Below are positions 44,319 to 52,287 of a DNA stretch of 64,000 nt, one piece after another. Under the pieces are notes generated by a model. It was given only the letters and a program-made list of their open reading frames with translations. It had not been told where the DNA came from and did not search any database. Numbering within the stretch: the first letter of the stretch is position 1; each line of letters opens with the position of its first letter. Made by a program: the position numbers and the translations under genes. The DNA comes from an uncultured Lachnospiraceae bacterium (GTDB lineage: Bacteria > Bacillota > Clostridia > Lachnospirales > Lachnospiraceae): positions 20,704-84,703 of the forward strand of contig CAJTYJ010000011.1 in assembly GCA_910583895.1 (NCBI GenBank). The letters run 5' to 3'.

Positions 44319-45059
44319 TTAGTCTACCACTATAAATTCTTCCGCCCCGTTTTGAATCCCGGGCTCGTGCCCCGGCAGAATGTAATGGGACGTCTGCCGG
44401 ATTTTCTGAAAACTTTCATATACCTCCGGCACCATCACCACGATATTCGGTTCCAGATTTCCGTTCACATTCTCCGCCACGTTGCAGATATCCCCGGAGA
44501 CGCACACCACACCCTGCTTTGTCTGAAACAGCACCGACTGATGCCCCCTGGTATGTCCCGGCGTCGCGATAATCCGAAGCCCCGGCAGGATCTCACAGTC
44601 TCCGTCCAGAAACTCCCACTGAAAATAATTCACCGCATGCTTGTCATAGCAGAGAGGATCATAAAAAGGCGCTTCCGGAACCAGCGGGGCAAAAGCCGAC
44701 TCCCATTCCTTTTTCTGGATATAGAATTTTGCATTCTTAAATTTCCCGTTGCTTCCGCTGTGATCACAGTGAAGATGCGTGTTGATCACAATCTGCACCT
44801 CCTGTGCATCCCATCCCATGACACGCTTTACCGCTGTCTGCGTATCCTGTTCTGGCGTCTGCGCGACTCCTGGTTCTGATTTTCTATACTCCTCCAGGTC
44901 ACGGATTCCCGTGTCAACCAGCACCTTATGCACTCCGTCTGTCGCACCCGCACACCAGATGGGAACTGTAATCTTCTCGCCCTTTCCTTTGTAATGGGTC
45001 ATGGCCGAGCGGTCCAGTTCAATACTGCCTACCTGAATTGCCTTCACGGTCCAATTCAT
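44319..45059 (-). CDS. Metallo-beta-lactamase-fold hydrolase, N-acyl-homoserine-lactonase-like
   Basis: 246 residues from the ATG at 45059 (AGGAGGTG, 9 bases). A dinuclear metal site: THLHCDHSG (HxHxDH) near residue 98, the His in TPGHTRGHQSV, the bridging Asp in VSGDICN, and the last His in ILPGHEP. Its layout matches the AiiA-like lactonase branch, which opens lactone rings, but that branch covers many other esters. First gene after the LacI-controlled promoter and directly ahead of the sugar-type importer, so a lactone or ester of the imported compound is the likely substrate. No signal peptide. Confidence 0.85.
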   Translation of the reverse strand: MNWTVKAIQVGSIELDRSAMTHYKGKGEKITVPIWCAGATDGVHKVLVDTGIRDLEEYRKSEPGVAQTPEQDTQTAVKRVMGWDAQEVQIVINTHLHCDHSGSNGKFKNAKFYIQKKEWESAFAPLVPEAPFYDPLCYDKHAVNYFQWEFLDGDCEILPGLRIIATPGHTRGHQSVLFQTKQGVVCVSGDICNVAENVNGNLEPNIVVMVPEVYESFQKIRQTSHYILPGHEPGIQNGAEEFIVVD

Positions 45060-45107
45060 ACTAACCTGCACCTCCTGCTAAACATTTTCGTTTACAAGTT
45101 TTATATT

Positions 45108-45123
45108 ACGTAACCGGTTTCGT
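45108..45123. promoter_or_regulatory. LacI-family operator O1
   Basis: Near-palindrome ACGTAACC/GGTTTCGT with the central CG typical of LacI-family sites. It lies just downstream of the -10 element of promoter P1, in the first transcribed bases, where a bound repressor would block initiation or clearance. Core GTAACCGGTT resembles operator O2. Confidence 0.6.
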
Positions 45124-45135
45124 ATTATGGGCTAA

Positions 45136-45164
45136 ATTCTAACATGATTATCTCATTTACGCAA
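45136..45164 (-). promoter_or_regulatory. Promoter P1 of the catabolic operon
   Basis: TTGCGT (45159-45164), 17-base spacer, TAGAAT (45136-45141) on the minus strand, about 75 bases before the lactonase start codon. Confidence 0.6.
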
Positions 45165-45256
45165 CACTATTTTGTATAATCTACCTATTTTTTCTCTTTT
45201 TCACAATTATTATTCCCGATTTTTGTATATTTTTCACAATATTTTATTTCCAGTTT

Positions 45257-45285
45257 AAGGTAATCGGTTACCTTTTGATTGTCAA
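45257..45285 (-). promoter_or_regulatory. LacI-family operator O2 overlapping a possible second promoter P2
   Basis: AAGGTAATC/GGTTACCTT (45257-45274) is an 18-base near-perfect palindrome centred on CG. On the minus strand it overlaps the spacer and -10 (TACCTT) of a candidate promoter whose -35 is TTGACA (45280-45285, 17-base spacer). O1 and O2 centres are about 150 bases apart, which would allow looping. Confidence 0.6.
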
Positions 45286-45286
45286 A

Positions 45287-45326
45287 CAAAAAAAGAGACA
45301 GACTGTACTTTTTCAAACAATCTGCC
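45287..45326 (-). terminator. Terminator of the lacI-type gene
   Basis: On the minus strand GGCAGATTG pairs with CAGTCTGTC (9 bp with G-U pairs), followed by TCTTTTTTTG. It separates the regulator from the operon it controls. Confidence 0.7.
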
Positions 45327-45333
45327 TCTTCTT

Positions 45334-46347
45334 CTATTCTTTGTATTCCCTGGTGGATTTTCTTACAATCAGTGTTGGTTCCAGTATCACCTTTCTGCAG
45401 GGACCCTGGGGATCCGCAATCCGCCCAAGCATCAGCTCCGCCGCTTTTTCTCCCATCGTCTGCACATCCTGGCTGATGGTGGTCAGATCGATGCCGTGGA
45501 TGCCGGAAAAGATGATGTTGTCAAAACTCACGATGGAAATCTCATCGGGTATCTTTACGCCGATCTCGTTGCAGTAGTCAATAAATCCAAGTGCCATCAT
45601 GTCATTGCTGATCACAAGTCCGTCCGGTCTGGAAGTCCGCTCAAAAAACCGTTTCGCCAGTCCATAGCCTGTGGGCATCTTCAGATCCCCCGACCAGACA
45701 TCTTCCTCGCGAAGGGACAGGCCGCAGTTTTTCAGCGCCTGTTCCACCCCGTCGTACCGGAGCATGGACGCGGAAGAAAGGGCATTTCCCTTGACCATCC
45801 CGATCCTTTTATGGCCCAGCTTGATCAGATGCATGGCCGCGATATAGCCCGCCTTGAAATTGTCCATCAGCACGCAGTCGTACTGTTCCATGGCCAAAGA
45901 CCGGTTCACAAAGACGATGGGGATACCCACATCCCGAAAATTTGCTTTTTCCATACTGGTCTGTGCGGTAAAAAGCACCAGACCGGCCAGACAGAATTCC
46001 TCTGCCATCCGGATGAACTCCAGTTCTTTTTCCACACTGTACTCGCTGTTGAAGACCATCACCGCATAGCCTTCCCGGTCAAAAGCCTTCTGCATATAGT
46101 AGGTCAGATCCGCATAGAAAGGATTGCGCACATCTCCGTAGATCAGACCGATGGTGTTCATCCTGCCGGTACTTAAGCTCTTGGCCAGGGAATTCGGCCG
46201 ATAACCGATCTCGTCCGCATAATCAACGATCTTCTGCCGGAGAGCCGCTCCCACCCCCGGCGCATTGCTCAAAGCTCTGGAAACGGTTGCCCGCGAGACA
46301 CCCATATGCTTTGCCACATCACTTATGGTATATTTACGATTCCTCAT
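45334..46347 (-). CDS. LacI/GalR-family transcriptional regulator
   Basis: 337 residues. N-terminal helix-turn-helix (YTISDVAKHMGVSRATVSRALS) and hinge helix (NSLAKSLSTGR), then a type I periplasmic-binding effector domain (NTIGLIYGDVRNPFYADLTYYM, LDGLVISNDMMALGF, ISIVSFDN). Usually a repressor released by the substrate or an intermediate. It precedes the operon, and two LacI-type palindromes (O1, O2) lie between them, so it is very likely the local regulator. A half-similar ACCGGT site overlaps its own -10 region (46426-46442), hinting at autoregulation. Confidence 0.92.
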   Translation of the reverse strand: MRNRKYTISDVAKHMGVSRATVSRALSNAPGVGAALRQKIVDYADEIGYRPNSLAKSLSTGRMNTIGLIYGDVRNPFYADLTYYMQKAFDREGYAVMVFNSEYSVEKELEFIRMAEEFCLAGLVLFTAQTSMEKANFRDVGIPIVFVNRSLAMEQYDCVLMDNFKAGYIAAMHLIKLGHKRIGMVKGNALSSASMLRYDGVEQALKNCGLSLREEDVWSGDLKMPTGYGLAKRFFERTSRPDGLVISNDMMALGFIDYCNEIGVKIPDEISIVSFDNIIFSGIHGIDLTTISQDVQTMGEKAAELMLGRIADPQGPCRKVILEPTLIVRKSTREYKE

Positions 46348-46425
46348 CCTGGTTCTGTTCCTTCCGCCGCTAACATCCGCAAAACCCTGTCCCTTTCTTT
46401 TTTCACACCGCGCATATTTGATCTA

Positions 46426-46454
46426 ATTATATCAACCGGTCTCCTGCTTGTACA
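46426..46454 (-). promoter_or_regulatory. Possible promoter of the lacI-type gene
   Basis: TGTACA (46449-46454), 17-base spacer, TATAAT (46426-46431) on the minus strand. The spacer contains AACCGGTC-like bases similar to the operator core. The -35 match is only moderate. Confidence 0.45.
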
Positions 46455-46465
46455 GAACTACAGCA

Positions 46466-46518
46466 CAGAAAATACCGGCAGCCGCCCGTATTTTTTCAAT
46501 CAGGCATCCTGCCGGTAT
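46466..46518 (-). terminator. Terminator of tmRNA
   Basis: A 10-bp perfect stem (ATACCGGCAG, 46472-46481, with CTGCCGGTAT, 46509-46518) follows the tmRNA 3' end by 11 bases; on the minus strand it is followed by TTTTC. Confidence 0.6.
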
Positions 46519-46529
46519 CTTTTCCATAA

Positions 46530-46866
46530 TGGACCTGAGGGGAATCGAACCCCTGTCCGAAAGCCCATCCATTGCGGTGTCTCCCATCACAGCCGTTTCT
46601 TTGACATTCCCTCTGCTGCACGCCAGACGGCAGGCTTACAGCTTCAGTAGCTTCATAATACGCCCGCATGGGCAAAGCTTAGCATGCGTCGTTTCCTGCA
46701 TGGATGATGCCTGGGTCACAAGGTGCAGGTGCCCTGTGTCAGACAGCTGCCGTTAGGCAGCGAGTGCTAAATTATCTTCAGCGTTTATTTTTATGGTTGC
46801 ACCTTACGCGGTGCCTTCGGATGGCTGCCCCAACTTCAAAACCCCCGTCGAAACCTTTACAAGCCC
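46530..46866 (-). ncRNA. ssrA: Transfer-messenger RNA (tmRNA)
   Basis: 337 bases. The 3' end has the T-arm AGGGGTTCGATTCCCCT and acceptor strand CAGGTCC, which pairs with the 5' end GGGCTTG (two G-U pairs); the conserved 5' GGTTTCGACGGGG follows. CCA is not encoded. The resume codon GCA (46798-46800) begins a 15-residue tag, ATIKINAEDNLALAA, ending at TAA (46753-46755). Pseudoknot-like G/C hairpins flank the tag reading frame. smpB lies 130 bases upstream on the same strand. It rescues stalled ribosomes and tags the nascent protein for proteolysis. Confidence 0.95.
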
Positions 46867-46912
46867 GAAAACATGCAAAAGCCAAACGCTGGATGAAAGG
46901 TGCTACTTCTCT

Positions 46913-46941
46913 ATGATATACGCCGGCACAGAAAATGTCAA
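46913..46941 (-). promoter_or_regulatory. Promoter of ssrA
   Basis: TTGACA (46936-46941), 17-base spacer, TATCAT (46913-46918) on the minus strand. Transcription would start near 46906, leaving about 40 bases to be removed by RNase P. Confidence 0.75.
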
Positions 46942-46994
46942 GGGGCGATTTTTACGCTTTCGAAAACAGATCTTAGAGCCTTTTTTACAGGTCC

Positions 46995-47462
46995 TCAGTA
47001 CAGATTCTTCACCTTGAAATCCTTCTCCGCCTCTCTTCTCATATCTTTTTTTGCGATATCCGCCCGCTTGTCATAGAGCTTCTTGCCTCTTGCAAGGCCC
47101 ACCTGTACTTTCACAAGGCTGCCCTTAAAATACACTTTTAAAGGCACCAGGGTGTAGCCTTTTTCCGCGATCTTCCCGGTGATCTTGTTGATCTCCGCCC
47201 GGTGCATCAGAAGCTTTTTCACCCGGAGAGGATCCCGGTTGAAAATATTCCCCTTTTCATAGGGGCTGATGTGCATGCCGTAGACAAAGACCTCCCCCCG
47301 GTCGATGCGGATGAAGGCTTCTTTGACGCTGCATTTTCCCATGCGCAGAGATTTTACCTCTGTCCCGTGAAGGGAGATTCCCGCCTCATAAGTATCCTCG
47401 ATAAAATAATCGTGGTATGCTTTTTTGTTGTTTGCGATCAGCTTGATACTATCCTTTGCCAT
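46995..47462 (-). CDS. smpB: SsrA-binding protein SmpB
   Basis: 155 residues from the ATG at 47462 (GAGGAG ribosome binding site); an upstream in-frame extension of 14 residues is in the intergenic region and unlikely. Binds the tRNA-like end of tmRNA and occupies the decoding site. LIANNKKAYHDYFIEDTYEAGI, GTEVKSLR, and the C-terminal KKLYDKRADIAKKDMRREAEKDF are typical. rnr ends 7 bases upstream, so rnr and smpB share a transcript, ahead of ssrA. Confidence 0.95.
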   Translation of the reverse strand: MAKDSIKLIANNKKAYHDYFIEDTYEAGISLHGTEVKSLRMGKCSVKEAFIRIDRGEVFVYGMHISPYEKGNIFNRDPLRVKKLLMHRAEINKITGKIAEKGYTLVPLKVYFKGSLVKVQVGLARGKKLYDKRADIAKKDMRREAEKDFKVKNLY

Positions 47463-47469
47463 ACACTCC

Positions 47470-49398
47470 TCACTCTTCCTGCGGTTCTGCCAGTTCAAAA
47501 TCAATGGTACGGGCGATCCGGTCTGCCCCCGTCACCAAAACCTGCACGGTCTGTCCAAGCTTCCAGGTCTTCCCGGTGTGGGCGCCCACCATCTCATATC
47601 TACTCTCATTATACTCAAAATAATCTCCTTGTAAAGAGGAGACCCGCACAAGACCTTCCACCGTGTTGGGAAGCTCCACATAAAGCCCCCACTGGGTGAT
47701 GCTGCTGATCACGCCTTCGTATACTTCCCCGATGCGGTCCGCCATATACTCTGCCTTTTTCAGCCGGATCGTCTCCCGCTCGGCCTCCGCCGCCCTTCGC
47801 TCCCGCTCACTGGACTGTACCGCCACCTCACCCAGAAGGTCTTTATAATGCTGGATCTTTTCTTCCTTCATCCTTCCCCGAAGGGCATCCTTGATGATCC
47901 TGTGGATCTGCAGATCCGGATACCGGCGGATGGGCGAAGTAAAGTGACAGTAGTATTTGGCTCCAAGGCCGAAGTGTCCGGTGCATTCGGTCGTATATTT
48001 GGCCTGCTTCATGGAACGCAGCGTCAGACGGCTGATCAGCATCTCCTCCGGCGTATCCTCCAGTCTGGTCAAAAGCTTCTGCAGTTCCCAGGAAGGCACT
48101 TTGGCATCCTTAAAGCGGATGCTGTAGCCGAAATTATGGATAAACGTGGACAGCTTCTGCATCCGGTCCGGATCCGGATGGTCATGGGTCCGGTACACGA
48201 AGGGAAGATCCTGCCAGAAAAAGTCCTCCGCCACCGTCTCGTTGGCGATCAGCATAAAATCTTCTATAATTTTGGTAGCTGTGTTCCGGTCATACGGCTT
48301 TATGTCTGTGGGATGTCCCTCTTCATCCAGAATGACCTTTGTCTCCGGAAAGTCGAAGTCAATGGAACCCCGTTTTTTCCGCTTCTTCCGCAAAAGGGCC
48401 GCCAGCTTCTCCATCTCCTGAAACATGGGCACAAACTCCTGATACGCTTTGGTCTCCTCCGGATCCTGATCCAGGATCTTCTGCACACTGGTATAAGTCA
48501 TCCTCCGGTCCACATGAATGACCGTCTCCGCTATCACATGGTCGATCACCGTCCCTTTGGGATCAATGGTCATGATGCAGCTTAGCGCCAGCCGGTCCTC
48601 TTTGGCGTTCAAAGAGCAGATGCCGTTGCTCAGCCTCCGGGGCAGCATGGGAATCACCCGGTCCACCAGATAGACGCTGGTTCCCCTGTTAAAGGCTTCC
48701 CGGTCCATGGCGCTTCGCTCCTGCACATAGTTGGCCACATCTGCAATGTGCACGCCCAGCACATAATTTTCCCCCTCCATCTGAAGCGACACCGCATCGT
48801 CCAGATCTTTGGCGTCTTCCCCGTCGATGGTCACCATGGGCACCTTCCGAAGATCCATGCGCCCCTGAAAATCCCCCTCAAAGATTTCTTCGGGCACCCG
48901 GCTGGCCTGATGCATCACCTTTTCCGGAAACTCCACCGGCAGATCATACCCTTTCACGATGGACAAAATATCCGTCCCCGGATCGCCGACATGCCCCAGG
49001 ATCTCGGTCACTCTCCCCTCGGGACTCTTCTGTCCGGTCCCGTAATCCGTCAGAAGCACCACCACTTTATGGCCGTTTACAGCGCCCATGGAGTGCTCCT
49101 TGGGGACAAAGATATCTCTGACATACCTGCCGTTGTCCGGAATCACGAATCCATAATTCTTACTTTCCTGATAAAGACCGACCAGACTTTTCGTCCCTCT
49201 TGTTAAAATCTTGACGATCACGCCTTCTCTTCGTCTTCCCTCCTGGCCCGGCTTCAACCGCACTTCCACGGTATCCTGATGCATGGCCCCGCGGACTTCC
49301 TCTTCCCCGATATAGATATCCTGTTCCATCCCTTCTGCCTTCACAAAACCAAAACCTTTTGCGTGGGCTGTAAAAATACCGGTCAAAATCTCTTCCAT
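47470..49398 (-). CDS. rnr: Ribonuclease R
   Basis: 642 residues from the ATG at 49398 (AGGGG ribosome binding site). Processive 3'-5' exoribonuclease that degrades structured RNA and non-stop mRNA with tmRNA-SmpB. Cold-shock domain at the N-terminus (GIFTAHAKGFGFV), RNB catalytic domain with TIDGEDAKDLDDAVSL (the acidic metal ligands), SMKQAKYT and HFTSPIRRYPDL, and a C-terminal S1 domain (VYEGVISSITQWGLYVEL). No long basic tail follows S1. It lies between secG and smpB. Confidence 0.94.
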   Translation of the reverse strand: MEEILTGIFTAHAKGFGFVKAEGMEQDIYIGEEEVRGAMHQDTVEVRLKPGQEGRRREGVIVKILTRGTKSLVGLYQESKNYGFVIPDNGRYVRDIFVPKEHSMGAVNGHKVVVLLTDYGTGQKSPEGRVTEILGHVGDPGTDILSIVKGYDLPVEFPEKVMHQASRVPEEIFEGDFQGRMDLRKVPMVTIDGEDAKDLDDAVSLQMEGENYVLGVHIADVANYVQERSAMDREAFNRGTSVYLVDRVIPMLPRRLSNGICSLNAKEDRLALSCIMTIDPKGTVIDHVIAETVIHVDRRMTYTSVQKILDQDPEETKAYQEFVPMFQEMEKLAALLRKKRKKRGSIDFDFPETKVILDEEGHPTDIKPYDRNTATKIIEDFMLIANETVAEDFFWQDLPFVYRTHDHPDPDRMQKLSTFIHNFGYSIRFKDAKVPSWELQKLLTRLEDTPEEMLISRLTLRSMKQAKYTTECTGHFGLGAKYYCHFTSPIRRYPDLQIHRIIKDALRGRMKEEKIQHYKDLLGEVAVQSSERERRAAEAERETIRLKKAEYMADRIGEVYEGVISSITQWGLYVELPNTVEGLVRVSSLQGDYFEYNESRYEMVGAHTGKTWKLGQTVQVLVTGADRIARTIDFELAEPQEE

Positions 49399-49462
49399 TT
49401 TTTCCCCTCTTCTCTGTTTGATAAAATCTTTTTTCAGAAAATGCAAACCATATCCCGCATAA

Positions 49463-49492
49463 CAAAAAAGGCACTCCTGATACAAGAGTGCC
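49463..49492 (-). terminator. Terminator after secG
   Basis: A perfect 7-bp stem GGCACTC/GAGTGCC (49470-49476, 49486-49492) with a 9-base loop, followed by TTTTTTG on the minus strand, 16 bases after the secG stop. rnr then needs its own start of transcription or read-through. Confidence 0.8.
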
Positions 49493-49507
49493 CAAAATTC
49501 GGTCTGA

Positions 49508-49744
49508 TTAAAAATTCAGATTCAAAATAATCGCAAGTACAAAAAACACAACCGCTAAAGCGATGGTTCCCTTTACCAGATTTCCTTCCATGGAACGTCC
49601 TTTATTCTTGCCCCAGTAGGTCTCTGCCGCGCCTGCGATCGCGCCAAGTCCTGCAGATCTTCCCTCTTGAAGTAATACCAATATCACTGCTGCCACACAT
49701 ACCAATACAAAGATTACGGTAAGGATTGTCCTTAAAATTGCCAT
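49508..49744 (-). CDS. secG: Preprotein translocase subunit SecG
   Basis: 78 residues from the ATG at 49744 (AGGAGGTG). Two membrane helices (about 4-24 and 56-76) joined by a loop with LLQEGRSAGLGAIAGAAETYWGKNKGRS, the family pattern. Non-essential stimulator of SecYEG export. secG-rnr-smpB-ssrA is a standard Firmicutes order. Confidence 0.93.
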   Translation of the reverse strand: MAILRTILTVIFVLVCVAAVILVLLQEGRSAGLGAIAGAAETYWGKNKGRSMEGNLVKGTIALAVVFFVLAIILNLNF

Positions 49745-49811
49745 TTCCACACCTCCTCGTGTCAAACAAGGTATATTTTAGCATAAAAGGCGGAAGGTTT
49801 CAACTGTATTT

Positions 49812-50549
49812 TCACAAAACTTTCCCCAGAAAGCTCTTCAGTCTCTCATTTTGGGGGTTCGCGAAGAATGCTTCCGGATGATTTTGTTCCATGAGGATTC
49901 CTTCGTCCAGAAATACCACCCGGTCCGCCACCTCTTTGGCAAAACCCATCTCGTGGGTCACCACCGCCATGGTCATGCGTTCTCTGGCCAGATCCCGCAT
50001 AACCTGCAGCACTTCTCCCACCATCTCCGGATCGAGTGCAGAAGTCGGCTCGTCAAACAGCATCACTTCCGGCTGCATACAAAGAGCCCGCACAATGGCG
50101 ATCCGCTGCTTCTGACCTCCGGAAAGCTGGCTTGGATAGGCATGAGCCCGATCCGCAAGCCCCACCCGCTCCAGAAGATTCATGGCGTACTTTTCCGCCG
50201 CCTCTGGAGATTTCTTCAGAAGCTTCTCCGGGCCGATGGTCATATTCTTCAGAATGTCCATATGGGGAAACAGGTTAAAATGCTGGAACACCATCCCCAT
50301 CTTCTGCCGGTGGAGATCAATGTCCACCTTTTTCTCCGTGATATCCACATCATGAAAATAGATACGTCCCCCTGTGGGAACTTCCAGAAGATTCAGGCAG
50401 CGCAAAAAGGTACTCTTTCCGGAACCGGAGGGGCCGATGATCACCACCACCTCTCCCCTTCTGATCTCCAGATCGATGCCTTTTAACACTTCTTTGCCGG
50501 AAAAACTTTTGCGCACGCCCTCGGCGCGGATCAGCACATTATCGTTCAC
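49812..50549 (-). CDS. Polar amino-acid ABC transporter ATPase
   Basis: 245 residues, GlnQ/HisP type. Walker A GPSGSGKST near residue 38, Q-loop VFQHFNLFPHM, signature LSGGQKQRIAIVRAL, Walker B MLFDEPTSALD, H-loop VVTHEM. Starts at a GTG (50549) 10 bases from AGGAGG, overlapping the permease gene by 11 bases. Substrate (Gln, Cys or other polar amino acid) cannot be assigned with confidence. Confidence 0.93.
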   Translation of the reverse strand: MNDNVLIRAEGVRKSFSGKEVLKGIDLEIRRGEVVVIIGPSGSGKSTFLRCLNLLEVPTGGRIYFHDVDITEKKVDIDLHRQKMGMVFQHFNLFPHMDILKNMTIGPEKLLKKSPEAAEKYAMNLLERVGLADRAHAYPSQLSGGQKQRIAIVRALCMQPEVMLFDEPTSALDPEMVGEVLQVMRDLARERMTMAVVTHEMGFAKEVADRVVFLDEGILMEQNHPEAFFANPQNERLKSFLGKVL

Positions 50550-51228
50550 TCTGATTCAGCCTCCTTTCCAGAAGGGATACCAGCTTGGTAAAGCCAAGAA
50601 CCAGCACCAGATAGACACATGCCACACCGATCAGCGGCATGAATGCGTCGTATGTCCGGCTTCTGATAATGTCGCCGCCCTTGGTCAGATCCTGCAGCGC
50701 AATATAGCCGGATATGGAAGTCTCTTTCAGGAGCACGATAAACTCATTGCCCAAAGCCGGAAGGACGTTTTTGAAAGCCTGAGGCAGAATAATATACCAC
50801 ATGGTCTGCGTATAACTGAAGCCAATGCTTCTGCCCGCCTCCATCTGCCCGATGTCAATGGACATAATCCCGGCCCGGCAGATCTCCGCCACATAGGCCC
50901 CGGAATTCACGCCGAAAGCCAGCACTGCCACCAGTACTTTGCTGACATTCACGGAGCCGAAGATCACGAAGTATGTAATCAAAAGCTGTACCACCACCGG
51001 TGTTCCCCGGATCACCGTCAGATACACCTGACACAGGGCATTTAAGATCTTAAGCTTTCCTGTACGGTCATGGGTGGAACGGATGATGGCCACGATAAAG
51101 CCCACAAGGATGCCGATCAGCGTGGCAAACAGCGTCACCTCCAGCGTGATCAAAAGTCCGTCTCTCATGTACATCCAGCGGTCGTCCTGGATAAAGTTCT
51201 GATAAAAGCGCGCCTGAATATTTCCCAT
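50539..51228 (-). CDS. Polar amino-acid ABC transporter permease
   Basis: 229 residues, about five membrane segments, HisMQ family. The EAA loop reads MEAGRSIGFSYTQTMWYIILPQAFKNVLPALGNE in part. Forms the channel for the ATPase and binding protein on either side; the binding-protein gene ends 11 bases upstream. Confidence 0.93.
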   Translation of the reverse strand: MGNIQARFYQNFIQDDRWMYMRDGLLITLEVTLFATLIGILVGFIVAIIRSTHDRTGKLKILNALCQVYLTVIRGTPVVVQLLITYFVIFGSVNVSKVLVAVLAFGVNSGAYVAEICRAGIMSIDIGQMEAGRSIGFSYTQTMWYIILPQAFKNVLPALGNEFIVLLKETSISGYIALQDLTKGGDIIRSRTYDAFMPLIGVACVYLVLVLGFTKLVSLLERRLNQSER

Positions 51229-51239
51229 AAACCTGCCCT

Positions 51240-51995
51240 TTACTCTGCTGTAATATATTTGTCAATGATGCCTTTTACGGTACCGTCCGCAATGATGGCA
51301 TCCAGCGCCTTGTTCACATCATCCAGAAGCTCCTCATTGCCCTTTGCGATGGCGATGGCATACTCCTCGATCACAAATTCTTCATCCAGGATCTTCAGGC
51401 CTTCTGCCTTGTTCACAAACTGCTTCGCCGGCTCGTTGTCGATGATCACCGCATCGATGATACCGTTGGCCAGCGCCTGAACTGCATCCATACCTTTGTT
51501 GTACTGCTCGATGGTTGCACCCTCCACGTCGGAAGCATAGATATCCCCGGTCGTTCCAAGCTGTACACCGATCTTCTTGCCTGACAGATCATCTGCGCCT
51601 GCAATCTCACTGCCCTCCTGAACGATGATCACCTGAGTCGCCGTCGTATAGGGATCCGTAAAGTCCACGTTCTGAAGACGGTCTTCTGTCACGGTCATGC
51701 CTGCCGCTCCGATGTGCGCCTTGCCGGAATTTACCGCCGCAATGATGGAGTCAAACTCCATGTCCTCCACTTCCAGCGTCATGCCAAGCTTCTCTGCAAT
51801 CGCCGTTGCAATCTCCACGTCGATGCCGACCACATTCTCTCCCTCATAATACTCGTAGGGCTCAAAATAGGCGTTGGTCGCCATAATCAGAGTTCCGCCC
51901 TTCTCCGGGTTGTTGAATTTTTTACTGCCGCCGCAGCCTGCCGCTGCCAGAGCAACACATGCACATAACACCAAACTGACCATTTTCTTTTTCAT
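51240..51995 (-). CDS. Amino-acid-binding lipoprotein
   Basis: 251 residues from the ATG at 51995 (AGGAGAGG). Lipoprotein signal MKKKMVSLVLCACVALAAAGCGG with the lipobox Cys near 21. Type II (SBP_bac_3) fold: GTLIMATNAYFEPYEYYEG, GIDVEIATAIAEKLGM, AAGMTVTEDRLQNVDFTDPY, and KKIGVQLGTTGDIYA. First gene of the three-gene transporter operon, with its own promoter. Confidence 0.92.
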   Translation of the reverse strand: MKKKMVSLVLCACVALAAAGCGGSKKFNNPEKGGTLIMATNAYFEPYEYYEGENVVGIDVEIATAIAEKLGMTLEVEDMEFDSIIAAVNSGKAHIGAAGMTVTEDRLQNVDFTDPYTTATQVIIVQEGSEIAGADDLSGKKIGVQLGTTGDIYASDVEGATIEQYNKGMDAVQALANGIIDAVIIDNEPAKQFVNKAEGLKILDEEFVIEEYAIAIAKGNEELLDDVNKALDAIIADGTVKGIIDKYITAE

Positions 51996-52069
51996 AAATA
52001 CATTCCTCTCCTGAAGCAATCTTATAAGATATTGGTCCTGTATCCATACCGCATACGAACCTACTGAAC

Positions 52070-52097
52070 ATTATAAAGCAATCTCTCATGATTGCAA
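52070..52097 (-). promoter_or_regulatory. Promoter of the amino-acid transporter operon
   Basis: TTGCAA (52092-52097), 16-base spacer, TATAAT (52070-52075) on the minus strand, about 75 bases before the binding-protein start. Confidence 0.65.
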
Positions 52098-52193
52098 GCT
52101 TTTTCTGTCTTTTGTGCATATTTTCTGCATTATTTTTGAATAAACTTGCATAACCCCCCGGGAGGCTGTTCTCAGACAGCTTGTTTCCGGCAC

Positions 52194-52235
52194 AAAAAAG
52201 CCCTGACAGAAATCAAAGACCATTCCTGTCAGGGC
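52194..52235 (-). terminator. Terminator of the ferredoxin gene
   Basis: A 10-bp perfect stem GCCCTGACAG/CTGTCAGGGC (52200-52209, 52226-52235), followed by TTTTTTG on the minus strand. Confidence 0.85.
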
Positions 52236-52287
52236 CGTTTTCTTTAGATGTCCGCTTTTTCGATACACGGATTCCGCGCCGGACCGG

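Noticed and set aside
44319..45059. A quorum-quenching AHL lactonase as the main purpose of the operon
   Set aside because: The fold matches AiiA-like enzymes, but the coupled CUT2 sugar importer and CoA enzymes fit carbon-source catabolism better; no acylase or homoserine gene is present.
46531..46560. A separate tRNA suggested by the T-arm sequence
   Set aside because: There is no anticodon arm; the 5' partner strand and tag reading frame show it is the end of tmRNA.
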